Source: Microbacterium aurum
Lineage (GTDB): Bacteria > Actinomycetota > Actinomycetes > Actinomycetales > Microbacteriaceae
Length of the DNA stretch: 64,000 nt
Direction: 5' to 3'
Assembly: GCF_016907815.1 (NCBI RefSeq)
Contig: NZ_JAFBCQ010000001.1
Location: 248,001 to 312,000 of the forward strand
The notes under the pieces are model-generated. The model had not been told where the DNA came from. It did no database searches and saw only the letters and a list, made by a program, of their open reading frames with translations. The position numbers and the translations under genes are program-made. This document shows positions 30,329 through 38,385 of this stretch, in pieces (position 1 is the first letter of the stretch; the number at the start of each line of letters is the position of its first letter).

Positions 30329-32419
30329 CTACGCCGGGACCACCTGACGTCCCGACAGCTCCTCGAGCACGTCGTCGCCGACGCGAGCCTCCTCGAACGG
30401 TGCGTCGATCTCGGCGCGCTCGAGCATCTCGGTCATGCGGCGGCGGCGCTGGCGCGTGATGAGCGTCACGACGGTGCCGCTGCGCCCGGCGCGGCCGGTG
30501 CGTCCGGAGCGGTGCAGGTACGTCTTGTACTCGTCGGGGGCATCCGCCTGGATCACCAGGTCGATGTCGTCGACGTGGATGCCGCGGGCCGCGACATCCG
30601 TCGCGACCAGCACGTTCACGCGGCCCGACGTCAGGCGCTCGAGGTTGCGCGTGCGCTTGGCCTGGTTGAGGTCGCCGTGGAGGGCGACGGCGTGGATGCC
30701 GGCGTCGTCGAACTGCTCGGCGAGCATCTCGGCGTAGGCGCGGGTACGCGCGAAGACGAGCGTCTTGCCGTCGCGGTCGACGAGGCTCGTCAGGATCTCG
30801 GCCTTGTCGCGGTGGTCGATCACGAGCACGCGGTGGTCGATCGTGCCGGAATCCTGGTCCTCCCCGGCCACCTCGTACACGGCCGGGTCGACGAGGAACT
30901 CATCCACGAGCGCGGCGACCTCGCGGTCGAGCGTCGCCGAGAACAGCAGCTTCTGAGCCCCGTCCTGAACGAGGCGGAGGATGCGCTGCATCGGCTCGAG
31001 GAAGCCGAGCTCGCTCATGTGATCGGCCTCGTCAAGCACGACGATGCGGATCTCGGAGAGGTCGAGCTTGCCCTGGTTCTGCAGGTCCTCGATGCGGCCC
31101 GGGGTGCCGATGATGATGTCGACACCCTTCTTCAGCGCCCCGACCTGGCGCGCCTGGGGCACACCGCCGTAGATCTGCGTCGTGAAGAGGCCCACACTCC
31201 GGGCGATCGGCTGGATCGTGCGGTCGATCTGCAGAGCAAGCTCGCGCGTCGGCGCGAGGATCAGGGCCTTGGGGCTGCGTCCGAACTCGCGGCGCTTGCC
31301 GGCCTGGCTGCGGAGGATTGACTCCACGAGCGGCGCGCCGAAGGCGATCGTCTTGCCCGAGCCGGTGCGCCCGCGCGCGAGCACGTCCTTGCCCTCGAGG
31401 ATCGGCACGATCGTCGCGGCCTGGATCGGGAACGGGGATGCCGCACCGAGGTCGGCGAGCGTGCGGACGATGTTGTCACCGAGCCCGAGGCTTCCGAAGG
31501 TCACATCGGCGACCTCTTCGGCCTGCACGGCCTGAGCCTGCAGCTTCTCGTGGACGGTGTCGGCGTGCTGCTCGTATGCGGCGCGACGTGCGGCATCCTT
31601 CTCGTCCTGCTTCCAGTCCGACCGGTTGCCGCCGTAGGCGGGGCGGGCCGGACGCTCGTCACGGCGCGGGCGGTCATCGCGACGCGGGCGGTCGTCGAAG
31701 CCGCGCTCGGGGCGTGCGTAACTCCTTCGATCCGAGCCGCTGGAGGCCGCCGCAGGCCGATCGCGCCGATCCTGACGCGATTCGAAGGAGTTGCGAGCAG
31801 GCCGGTCGTCATACGACCGAACCGGACGGTCGTCACGGCGCGGACGGTCGTCGCGGAAGGACGGCCGGGCATCGCCGAACGTGCGGCGGTCATCGCGGGG
31901 CTGACGCTCGCCGCGCGGCCGGTCGTCGGCCCCACGGCGGCCGTCATCGCGCCGCGGGCGGTCGTCGGAGCGACGCGCCGGGCGGTCAGAACTCCACCGA
32001 TCCGTGCCACGAGAGCCGAAATCGGGCTGTTCGCGGCGATCTGCGCGCGAATCCGTGGAGTTCCGGCGGTCCCGGTCGCCATAACCCCGGTCGGGCCGGT
32101 CGTTGTAACCCCGGTCGGGCCAGCCCCCGCGGTCGTCGCGTCGCGCGCCCTGGGCCTGGTTGCGGATGCCGCGGGCCTCGTCGCGGCCGGCGCGCTCCTG
32201 CGCGGTCCAGCGCTGCTTCTTCTCGGGCGCCTGCTCGTCGGCTGGACGATACCCGCGGTGCTTCGGGCTCTTGCTGCCGGCGGTGCCGGCGGACGCCTGA
32301 CCAGGGCGGGTGCGCTTCGTCTCGCCCACCGACCGGTCGTGGTACGAGGTCTTCTTCGCGCCGTAGCGCGGCTCGAAGTTCTGTGCGCGGCCGCCGGCCG
32401 GCTTCTTGTTCTTGGGCAT
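30329..32419 (-). CDS. DEAD-box RNA helicase with long disordered Arg/Asp-rich N-terminus
   Basis: A 696-residue protein. The helicase core (about 290-660) has motif I ARGRTGSGKT, Ia APTRELALQ, GTPGR, motif II VLDEADHM, III FSATLD, then ATDVAARGIHVDDIDLVI and [13 protein letters not shown]. Residues 1-280 are low-complexity, dominated by RDDRP/RGDR-type repeats, likely for RNA binding and condensation. Two homologous stretches, NSFESRQDRRDRP and NSTDSRADRREQP, are encoded by two inverted repeats. DEAD-box proteins of this type help ribosome assembly and cold adaptation. Its 5' region of about 100 bases precedes a repeat cluster. Confidence 0.93.
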   Translation of the reverse strand: MPKNKKPAGGRAQNFEPRYGAKKTSYHDRSVGETKRTRPGQASAGTAGSKSPKHRGYRPADEQAPEKKQRWTAQERAGRDEARGIRNQAQGARRDDRGGWPDRGYNDRPDRGYGDRDRRNSTDSRADRREQPDFGSRGTDRWSSDRPARRSDDRPRRDDGRRGADDRPRGERQPRDDRRTFGDARPSFRDDRPRRDDRPVRSYDDRPARNSFESRQDRRDRPAAASSGSDRRSYARPERGFDDRPRRDDRPRRDERPARPAYGGNRSDWKQDEKDAARRAAYEQHADTVHEKLQAQAVQAEEVADVTFGSLGLGDNIVRTLADLGAASPFPIQAATIVPILEGKDVLARGRTGSGKTIAFGAPLVESILRSQAGKRREFGRSPKALILAPTRELALQIDRTIQPIARSVGLFTTQIYGGVPQARQVGALKKGVDIIIGTPGRIEDLQNQGKLDLSEIRIVVLDEADHMSELGFLEPMQRILRLVQDGAQKLLFSATLDREVAALVDEFLVDPAVYEVAGEDQDSGTIDHRVLVIDHRDKAEILTSLVDRDGKTLVFARTRAYAEMLAEQFDDAGIHAVALHGDLNQAKRTRNLERLTSGRVNVLVATDVAARGIHVDDIDLVIQADAPDEYKTYLHRSGRTGRAGRSGTVVTLITRQRRRRMTEMLERAEIDAPFEEARVGDDVLEELSGRQVVPA
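31715..31796. repeat. Translated inverted repeat, AACTCCTTCGAT family, in the DEAD-box helicase
   Basis: Arms GCGTAACTCCTTCGATCC and CGCGATTCGAAGGAGTTGCG enclose about 45 bases. In the helicase frame (minus) the element encodes NSFESRQDRRDRPAAASSG and following residues. Its arms match the copy at the N-terminus of ybdD (17954-18039), which is read in a different context. Confidence 0.85.
31985..32064. repeat. Translated inverted repeat, AACTCCACCGAT variant, in the DEAD-box helicase
   Basis: Arms GTCAGAACTCCACCGATCCG and GCGAATCCGTGGAGTTCCG enclose about 40 bases. It encodes NSTDSRADRREQPDFGSRG, homologous to the peptide of the repeat at 31715-31796. The arms differ at the centre (CCACCGAT against CCTTCGAT) but compensatory changes keep both palindromic. 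Confidence 0.85.
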
Positions 32420-32656
32420 GGGAGTGTCCTTCTGGGTTGTCTCGTGCGAGAACAGCGCTCGACGCCGAGACGGCGCAGAGCAACCCGGACAATCGTCGGC
32501 CGGGGGCCATTCACAGTGATGGTGATGTGCATCGAGTGACGCTCACCATCGGCCCCATGAACATACAAACGGGACTCACACACCCATCCGCGCATGCGCG
32601 GTGTTCAGAGCCGACCGCACCACTGTACCGGTCCCACCTGTGAGACCACCCGGCCC

Positions 32657-32718
32657 GCAGCTCACCGGCCCCACAGCACCCGGCGCCGCAGCTCACCGGC
32701 CCCACAGCACCCGGCGCC
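32657..32718. repeat. 31-base tandem duplication in a 347-base gap
   Basis: The 31-base unit starting GCAGCTCACCGGCCCCACAG occurs twice (32657-32687 and 32688-32718), followed by a partial third copy (GCAGCGCACC). The gap 32420-32766 holds this duplication, the DEAD-box helicase 5' region and the hairpin at 32726; no gene was seen in it. Confidence 0.85.
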
Positions 32719-32725
32719 GCAGCGC

Positions 32726-32804
32726 ACCAAGACAGGAGATCTCACCGAGACAGGACGTGTGAGCGCTCACGCCTCCTGTGTCGGCGACTTTTCCTGTCCC
32801 GGTG
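32726..32804. repeat. Long hairpin repeat, GACAGGAGA family, copy 2 (overlaps RND gene end)
   Basis: Same design as 13662-13741: CACCAAGACAGGAGATCTC and GACTTTTCCTGTCCCGGTG as outer arms, ACCGAGACAGGACGTG against CACGCCTCCTGTGTCGGC inside, loop TGAGCGCTCA palindromic. The right half is translated as the last residues of the RND protein (ASPGQEKSPTQEA), whose stop codon is in the loop region. Confidence 0.88.
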
Positions 32805-35800
32805 ATGCGCGCAGCGCGCGGCGCGGGTGCAGGTCGCTCGTGTCGACGGGGGTGAGGTCGGGGCTCGCCGCCCGCGACCGGCGCGCCTCGCGGCGCTCGC
32901 GCGCACCCTCCACGAGGTTGTAGAGCGTCGGCAGGACGAGCAGGGTCAGCACGGTCGACGACACGAGACCGCCGATGACGACGATCGCGAGCGGCTGCGA
33001 GATGAACCCGCCGTGGCCGGTGATCCCGAGCGCCATGGGCGTGAGCGCGAAGATCGTCGCGAGCGCGGTCATGAGGATCGGTCGCAGACGTCGCGATCCG
33101 CCGGCGATGACGGCGTCGTGGGCGTTCAGCCCCTTCTCGCGGTACTGGTTGACGAGGTCGACGAGCACGATCGCGTTCGTCACGACGATGCCGATCAGCA
33201 TGAGCACGCCGATGAGCGAGGCGACGCCCAGCGGCACGCCCGTGGCGATCTGCAGCAGGATCGCGCCGGTCGCCGCGAACGGCACCGAGACGAGCAGCAG
33301 CAGCGGCTGCCGCAGCGACTTGAACGTGGCCACCATGACGATGTAGACGATCAGGATCGCCGCGAGCATCGCGAGACCCAGCTGCGCGAACGCGTCCTGC
33401 TGCTGGGTGAGCACGCCGCCGATCTTCGCGTCGGCGCCGGTCGGCAGGTCGACTCCGTCGAGAGCGGTGGTGACGGTGGCGGATGCCGCGTTGAGGTCGT
33501 CGGTGGACGGGCTCACCGTCACGGTCGCCGTGCGCTGTCCGCGCTGCGTCGTGATGGAGGTCGGGCCCTGGCTCTGCTCGACCGTCGCGACCTCATCCAG
33601 GCGGATGAGACCCGCCGCCGAGGCGATCGGCAGTGCCCGCAGTTCGTCGATGGTGCCGGGCACCGACGCGGCCTGCAGGTAGACCGTCAGCGACGTGCCG
33701 TCGATCTCGACCGTGCCCGCCTGCCGCGGCTGCATCGTGTTCGACACGAGCGCGCCGACGGCGACCTCCGACAGCCCCAGCGAGGCGGCCTTGTCGCGGT
33801 CGACCGACACGGCGACGTAGGGGAGGGATGCCGAGAGATTCGAGGTGACCTGACCGAGGCCCTCCTTGCCCTCGAGCGCGGTGACCACGGCATCCGTCGC
33901 CTGCTGCAGCGCGTCGGCGTCGGGCGCGGTCACATCGACCTCGACGTCGCTGGAGCCGAAGCCGCCTTGGCCGGCGGCCACGGTGATCGTGCCCGCATCG
34001 TCGATGTCGGCGAGCGCGGACTGCACGTCCTCGCGGACGGCGACCTGGTCGGCGTCGGGGTCGGTGGTGATGGAGTAGGTGATGCCCGCGCCGCCGCCGG
34101 AGAACGCGTCGCGGATGGCGGAGCCGGACGACCCGATCGAGGTCTGCACGGTCTCGACGCCCGGAACGCCCAGCAGGACGCCCTCGACCTTCTTCGCCGC
34201 CGCGTCCTCCGCGTCGAGCGACGCGGCCTGCGCGACCTCCTGCGTGACGGTGAAGGTGTTCTGCCCGCTGTCGCCCAGGAAGTTCGTCTTCATGAAGGGG
34301 GCGGCCGCGAGGGTGCCGCCGAGCACGAGCACCGCCACCAGCACGGTGACCCAGGAGTGCTTCAGCGTCCACGACAGGATCGGCAGGTACGCCTTCTGCA
34401 GCTTCGAGGGCGGCGCGGCGGGGTCTTCCGGGTCGATCGGGTTGCCCTCGGCATCCCGCACAGGCTTGCCGGGACGCAGGAACCAGTACGCCAGCACCGG
34501 CACGATCGTCAGCGCCACGAACAGCGACGCCGACATCGCGATCGTGACGGTCATCGCGAACGGCCGGAACAGCTCGCCGGTCATGTCGCCGACGAAGGCG
34601 ATCGGCAGGAACACCGCGACGGTCGTGATGGTCGAGGCGGTGATGGCGGCGGCGACCTCGCGCACGGCCAGCAGGATCGAGGCCTTCTTGTCCGCGCCCT
34701 CGACATAGTGGCGCTTGATGTTCTCGATCACGACGATCGAGTCGTCGACGACCCGGCCGATCGCGATCGTCAGGGCCCCGAGGGTGAGGATGTTCAGCGA
34801 GTAGCCGAATGCCTGGATGCCGACGAAGGTGATGAGAACGCTCGTCGGGATCGAGATCGCGGTGACGAGCGTCGAGCGCACCGACAGCAGGAAGACGAGG
34901 ATGACGAGCACCGCGAACACGAGGCCGAGCAGCCCCTCCTGCGCGAGCGACTCGATGGACTGCTCGATGTAGGGCGCCTGATCGAACACGACGGTGAACT
35001 CGGCCTTGTCGCCGAGCGAGTCCTGCAGCTGCGGCAGCAGGGCGGTGACCGCGCGGCTGACGTCGACGGTGTTGGCGGCGGGGAGTTTCGTGATCGAGAT
35101 GGTGAGGGCGGGCTCGCCGTTCACGCGGGAGATGGACGTCACCGGGTCCTGGCCGAGGACGACAGTGGCGACGTCGGCGATCGTGACGGTGCCCGCGGCG
35201 AGCTGCTCCGCGGAGGTCGGGACGAGCGGCAGCGCGGCGATCTCGTCGACGCTGGTGAGCTTCGCGCCGGTCTGCACCGTGAGGGTCTGGTCGCCCTCGG
35301 TGACCGACCCGCCGGGGAACAGCACGCCGTTCTGGTCCAGGGCGTCGGTGATGGCGGTCTGCGTGAAGCCGGCGGCGGCGAGCTTCGCCTGGTCGGGGGT
35401 GATGGTCACCCGCTGCCCCTGACCGCCGATGATGGATGCTGCGCTGACGCCCGCGACGTCTTCGAGGTCGGGGACCGCGGTGGCTTCGAGCTGCGCCTGG
35501 ATGGTCTCCTCGTCGTCGTAGCCGGTGACGGCGAGCGCGATGACGGGCAGGTCATCGATCGAGAACGAGACGACGTTGGGCTCGACGCTGTCGGGCAACG
35601 TGGACTTGATGCGGTTGATCGCCTGCAGGATCTTCTGCTCGGCGGTCGCGAGATCGGTGCCGTACGTGAACGACGCCTGGATGATGGAGGCGTTCGTCGT
35701 GCTCGTCGCGGTCGTCGATTCGAGCCCCGGAATGCCCTGGATCGCCGTCTCGATCGGGGTCGACACGTCGTTGTTCACGACGTCGGGCGACGCACCGGGG

Positions 35801-35955
35801 TAGGTCGAGAGGATCGACAGCTGCGGGAACTCGATCGAGGGGATGAGCTCCTGCTTGAGGTTCGTCAGGGCGAGCCCGCCGAACATCGCGGCGACGATCG
35901 TGATGAGGGCGATGAGCGCCCGGTTCTTCAGGCTCAGGACGGCGAGGTTCGACAC
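32767..35955 (-). CDS. RND-family efflux transporter (AcrB/HAE1 type)
   Basis: A 1062-residue membrane protein starting at GTG 35955 (MSNLAVLSLKNRALIALITI). Twelve helices in the 1+5, 1+5 arrangement and two large outer loops. Typical segments are FPQLSILSTYPGASPDVVNNDVS-like near residue 40, AIGRVVDDSIVVIENIKRH in the first helix bundle (proton-relay Asp pair), and GVLMLIGIVVTNAIVLVDLV in the second. AcrB-type pumps normally work with a periplasmic adaptor and outer-membrane channel; neither is adjacent, as is common in Actinobacteria. Substrate unknown. The C-terminus (last 13 residues) derives from a repeat element. Confidence 0.92.
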   Translation of the reverse strand: MSNLAVLSLKNRALIALITIVAAMFGGLALTNLKQELIPSIEFPQLSILSTYPGASPDVVNNDVSTPIETAIQGIPGLESTTATSTTNASIIQASFTYGTDLATAEQKILQAINRIKSTLPDSVEPNVVSFSIDDLPVIALAVTGYDDEETIQAQLEATAVPDLEDVAGVSAASIIGGQGQRVTITPDQAKLAAAGFTQTAITDALDQNGVLFPGGSVTEGDQTLTVQTGAKLTSVDEIAALPLVPTSAEQLAAGTVTIADVATVVLGQDPVTSISRVNGEPALTISITKLPAANTVDVSRAVTALLPQLQDSLGDKAEFTVVFDQAPYIEQSIESLAQEGLLGLVFAVLVILVFLLSVRSTLVTAISIPTSVLITFVGIQAFGYSLNILTLGALTIAIGRVVDDSIVVIENIKRHYVEGADKKASILLAVREVAAAITASTITTVAVFLPIAFVGDMTGELFRPFAMTVTIAMSASLFVALTIVPVLAYWFLRPGKPVRDAEGNPIDPEDPAAPPSKLQKAYLPILSWTLKHSWVTVLVAVLVLGGTLAAAPFMKTNFLGDSGQNTFTVTQEVAQAASLDAEDAAAKKVEGVLLGVPGVETVQTSIGSSGSAIRDAFSGGGAGITYSITTDPDADQVAVREDVQSALADIDDAGTITVAAGQGGFGSSDVEVDVTAPDADALQQATDAVVTALEGKEGLGQVTSNLSASLPYVAVSVDRDKAASLGLSEVAVGALVSNTMQPRQAGTVEIDGTSLTVYLQAASVPGTIDELRALPIASAAGLIRLDEVATVEQSQGPTSITTQRGQRTATVTVSPSTDDLNAASATVTTALDGVDLPTGADAKIGGVLTQQQDAFAQLGLAMLAAILIVYIVMVATFKSLRQPLLLLVSVPFAATGAILLQIATGVPLGVASLIGVLMLIGIVVTNAIVLVDLVNQYREKGLNAHDAVIAGGSRRLRPILMTALATIFALTPMALGITGHGGFISQPLAIVVIGGLVSSTVLTLLVLPTLYNLVEGARERREARRSRAASPDLTPVDTSDLHPRRALRASPGQEKSPTQEA

Positions 35956-36139
35956 GGAGGGCCTTTGCTGTGGATGCCGGCGGGCTGCAGACGGGTGCGG
36001 ACGCTGTCGATACACGAATGTATCCAGTTCATTGTCGCACGCCTCGCCGTCGCAGCCGGCGGTCTCCGCGGCCGATGGGTAGTTCTCCCCATGGCCTGAT
36101 CGCGGGTGCGGCGTTTACGGTGAACACGGAGGTGCTGCA

Positions 36140-36844
36140 ATGGGGATGATGTTGCCGAACGAGCTCGTCTGGGTGATGGAGAAGCTCGGATTCGAGTGGC
36201 CGGACATCGACGAGGACGAGGTGCGCAAGGGCGCGACCCTGGTGCGGAACCTCGGCACCGACCTGGAGGACGTCATCCAGGCGGTGGACCGCAAGATGAA
36301 CGGCGACCTCGCGGCAGCGCTGCAGGGCAACGCCGGACCGGCGACCCTGTCGGCATGGAACACCAACCGCTCGCAGAATCTGCAGCGGCTCGTGGACATC
36401 ATGCCGCCCGCGGCGACGGCGATGGACATCGGAGCCGGGGCGATCACCGCGCTGAAGGTCAAGGTGATCGTCGACGTGACCACGACGCTGGTCACGCTGG
36501 TCGCCATGCTGACGAACCCGATCACCGCTGTCGGGGCCGGCCCCATGCTGCTGATCAAGAAGAAGCTGCTGAACGCGGCCGTCGACATCGCCGTCGAGCA
36601 GCTCATCGCCCAGGTCGCCCCCATGGCGATCGAGCCGCTCGCCGAGCAGCTGCCCGCGGTCATCGACGCGATCCTCGATGCCCCGATGGTCGAGGGCGCC
36701 GTCGGCGACACCGACGAGTTCCACGCCGACCTCGCGGCGCTCGAAGATGCACAGTCGACGATGAAGCTGCACGGCGCCGACATCCAGTCGCTGACCTCCA
36801 CGTTCTTCGCCGAGTTCTCGGCGCTGGACTTCGGCGGGGACTGA
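36140..36844 (+). CDS. WXG100-like N-terminal module of a polymorphic toxin
   Basis: A 234-residue helical protein. The N-terminus (LPNELVWVMEKLGFEWPDID, EDEVRKGATLVRNLG) is the WXG100-like / CpnT N-terminal signature (L-P-x-E-L ... W-P ... D-E-D) found at the start of actinobacterial polymorphic toxins exported by ESX-type systems. Two hydrophobic segments follow (VTTTLVTLVAMLTNPITAVG). The usual C-terminal toxin domain is missing; the frame ends at FGGD. Start ATG 36140 behind GGAGG. Together with the following immunity gene it looks like a toxin locus that lost its effector, or one whose secretion module is encoded separately. Confidence 0.82.
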   Translation: MGMMLPNELVWVMEKLGFEWPDIDEDEVRKGATLVRNLGTDLEDVIQAVDRKMNGDLAAALQGNAGPATLSAWNTNRSQNLQRLVDIMPPAATAMDIGAGAITALKVKVIVDVTTTLVTLVAMLTNPITAVGAGPMLLIKKKLLNAAVDIAVEQLIAQVAPMAIEPLAEQLPAVIDAILDAPMVEGAVGDTDEFHADLAALEDAQSTMKLHGADIQSLTSTFFAEFSALDFGGD

Positions 36845-36969
36845 TGAGCGCGTTCAAGCCGATCATCCGGGAGCTGGAGGACGATCGGTTCGACGACGCC
36901 ATCGACGTGAACCTCAAGCGCTTCAAGCGCAACAGGAGGCACGATTCCGCCGAGGTGCTGTTCAGATAG
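36844..36969 (+). CDS. Small protein between toxin module and immunity gene
   Basis: A 41-residue ORF that overlaps the upstream stop (TGATG), reading MSAFKPIIRELEDDRFDDAI, DVNLKRFKRNRRHDSAEVLFR. It is charged, without cysteine or membrane segment. Position and coupling suggest it is expressed. It may be the remains of a toxin gene N-terminus or a small linker protein; no family is recognised. It ends 10 bases before the immunity gene start. Confidence 0.5.
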   Translation: MSAFKPIIRELEDDRFDDAIDVNLKRFKRNRRHDSAEVLFR

Positions 36970-36979
36970 GTTGGGATCC

Positions 36980-37537
36980 ATGGTCGAGATCGCTGACTTC
37001 GTCCCGCACGCGCCCGTCCCCCGGGAGATCGTCGACGAGTATCGCGGGCGGGTGCCCGACGAACTGATCGAGGTCTGGGAGACGTACGGGTACGGCACCT
37101 TCGGTGAAGGTTTCCTGCGGATCATCGACCCGAATCTCTACGAGGCCGAGGTCGGCGACTGCATCGGCAAGACCCAAGGCGACGGCATCGCCATCCCGGT
37201 CATGACCACCGGCCTCGGAGACCTCATCACCTGGGAACCGAGCGTCGGTGTCATCGGCATCCTCTACCGCGAGATGCGGACGGTCGGGCTCGGCAGCATG
37301 GACGCCTTCCTCACGCTCACCTATCTCGACGGTGCCGAGCACCTCTCCGACACGCTGAACTGGGACATCTTCCCCGAGGCGGTCGCGGCGCACGGCGAGC
37401 TGCCGTACGATCAGTCGTTCATCTTCGTCCCGCTGCTGTCGATGGGCGGCGAGGCGAAGGTCGAGAACCTCCACAAGCGCGACACCATCGCCTCCATCCA
37501 GGTCGCCGTCGACCTCCAAGGCATCATCGGCCACTGA
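36980..37537 (+). CDS. GAD-like / Tdi1-type (DUF1851) immunity protein
   Basis: A 185-residue protein. Residues 1-60 match the GAD-like domain: FVPHAPVPREIVDEYRGRVP, DELIEVWETYGYGTFGEGFL, RIIDPNLYE. The C-terminal part (LGSMDAFLTLTYLDGAEHLS, FEVPL-like FIFVPLLSMGGEAKVENLHK) corresponds to the Tdi1 C-terminal/DUF1851 domain. Tdi1-type proteins neutralise nuclease or other toxins. Start ATG 36980; a TTG at 36971 would add three residues. Its toxin is not visible here. Confidence 0.85.
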   Translation: MVEIADFVPHAPVPREIVDEYRGRVPDELIEVWETYGYGTFGEGFLRIIDPNLYEAEVGDCIGKTQGDGIAIPVMTTGLGDLITWEPSVGVIGILYREMRTVGLGSMDAFLTLTYLDGAEHLSDTLNWDIFPEAVAAHGELPYDQSFIFVPLLSMGGEAKVENLHKRDTIASIQVAVDLQGIIGH

Positions 37538-37553
37538 GTCATCGGCGACCGGG

Positions 37554-37931
37554 TCAGCGGGGCGGCAGACCGCCCAGCAGCAGGCCGAGCGCCGCCGCCG
37601 CGAGGCACAGTGCGAGGGTGCCGAGCAGGTTCAGCCACGCCCAGTCGCGACGCCCGCGCTGGGCGAGCAGCACGGTCTCGGCCGAAACCGTGCTGAAGGT
37701 CGTGAAACCGCCGAGCACCCCGACGCCGATGATCGCGACCCATGTCGGCAACACGAGCGCACCGAGGCCGGTGATGAGGCCCAGCAGGAACGACCCGATG
37801 ATGTTGACGACGAGGATGCCGACGGGGAAGGCGGCCTTGCGACCGCGCATGATCGCGCCGTCGAGCAGGTAGCGCGCGCCAGCGCCGAGCGCGCCGCCGG
37901 CGATGAGCAGGGTCCAGTCCAGGCCGTTCAC
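37554..37931 (-). CDS. crcB: Fluoride channel CrcB, second of pair
   Basis: A 125-residue protein with four helices, starting at GTG 37931 overlapping the other crcB (GTGA). Fluc hallmarks: GGALGAGARYLLD, VGILVVNIIGSFLLG (the N-x-x-G-S pore motif), GVLGGFTTFSTVSAET (the GFTTFST polar track). Fluc channels expel fluoride as dual-topology dimers; in Actinobacteria paired genes form antiparallel heterodimers. No fluoride riboswitch is visible upstream. Confidence 0.95.
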   Translation of the reverse strand: MNGLDWTLLIAGGALGAGARYLLDGAIMRGRKAAFPVGILVVNIIGSFLLGLITGLGALVLPTWVAIIGVGVLGGFTTFSTVSAETVLLAQRGRRDWAWLNLLGTLALCLAAAALGLLLGGLPPR

Positions 37932-38365
37932 TCGGCATCCTCCGGCGATTCGACCTCGCCGGGCCGGTCGACGATGCGCCGCCCGACGGCCAGTCCCGCC
38001 GCCGCGGCGAGCGCGCCGCCGAACAGCGACAGGGCGATGAGGGCGAGGCCGACGAACGGCGAGGCGCTCGCGGTCGTGACTGACTGCACCGCGAACGCGC
38101 TGTAGGTGGTGAACCCGCCCATGACGCCCGTGCCGAGGAAGAGACGGCCGAGGGGATGCCGGTCGTCGAGCCAGCCGATGATGACCCCCAGCAGCAGCGA
38201 CCCGACGAGGTTGATCCCGAGGGTCACCGCAGGAACGGCCAGCGGATGCACGGCCGAGCCGACCGTGAGCGGCACGACGAGCAGCGCCCGGGCGGCGACG
38301 CCGACCGCACCGCCGACGATGACGAGCACGAGGGCGGCCGGTGAGAACCATCCCGCGCGGGCCAC
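37928..38365 (-). CDS. crcB: Fluoride channel CrcB, first of pair
   Basis: A 145-residue four-helix protein with the Fluc motifs GGAVGVAARALLV, LGINLVGSLLLG (N and GS pore residues) and GVMGGFTTYSAFAVQS. Its C-terminus is acidic (VESPEDAE). Together with the gene at 37554 it should make a heterodimeric fluoride exporter. It starts 20 bases after the end of the topoisomerase gene on the same strand, leaving little room for an own promoter, so it may be transcribed from upstream. Confidence 0.95.
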   Translation of the reverse strand: MARAGWFSPAALVLVIVGGAVGVAARALLVVPLTVGSAVHPLAVPAVTLGINLVGSLLLGVIIGWLDDRHPLGRLFLGTGVMGGFTTYSAFAVQSVTTASASPFVGLALIALSLFGGALAAAAGLAVGRRIVDRPGEVESPEDAE

Positions 38366-38385
38366 GAGCCGAGATTATCGGCCGA

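Noticed and set aside
32827..36099. A 1090-codon open frame opposite the RND transporter
   Set aside because: Composition is a low-complexity Arg/Asp/Gly shadow and no domain was seen; the minus strand encodes a complete RND protein.
36980..37537. Possible toxin activity of the GAD-like protein
   Set aside because: GAD-like plus Tdi1-C architecture is that of immunity proteins, not of effectors.
38366..38385. Fluoride riboswitch upstream of crcB
   Set aside because: Only 20 bases separate crcB from the topoisomerase stop codon; there is no room for the riboswitch fold.
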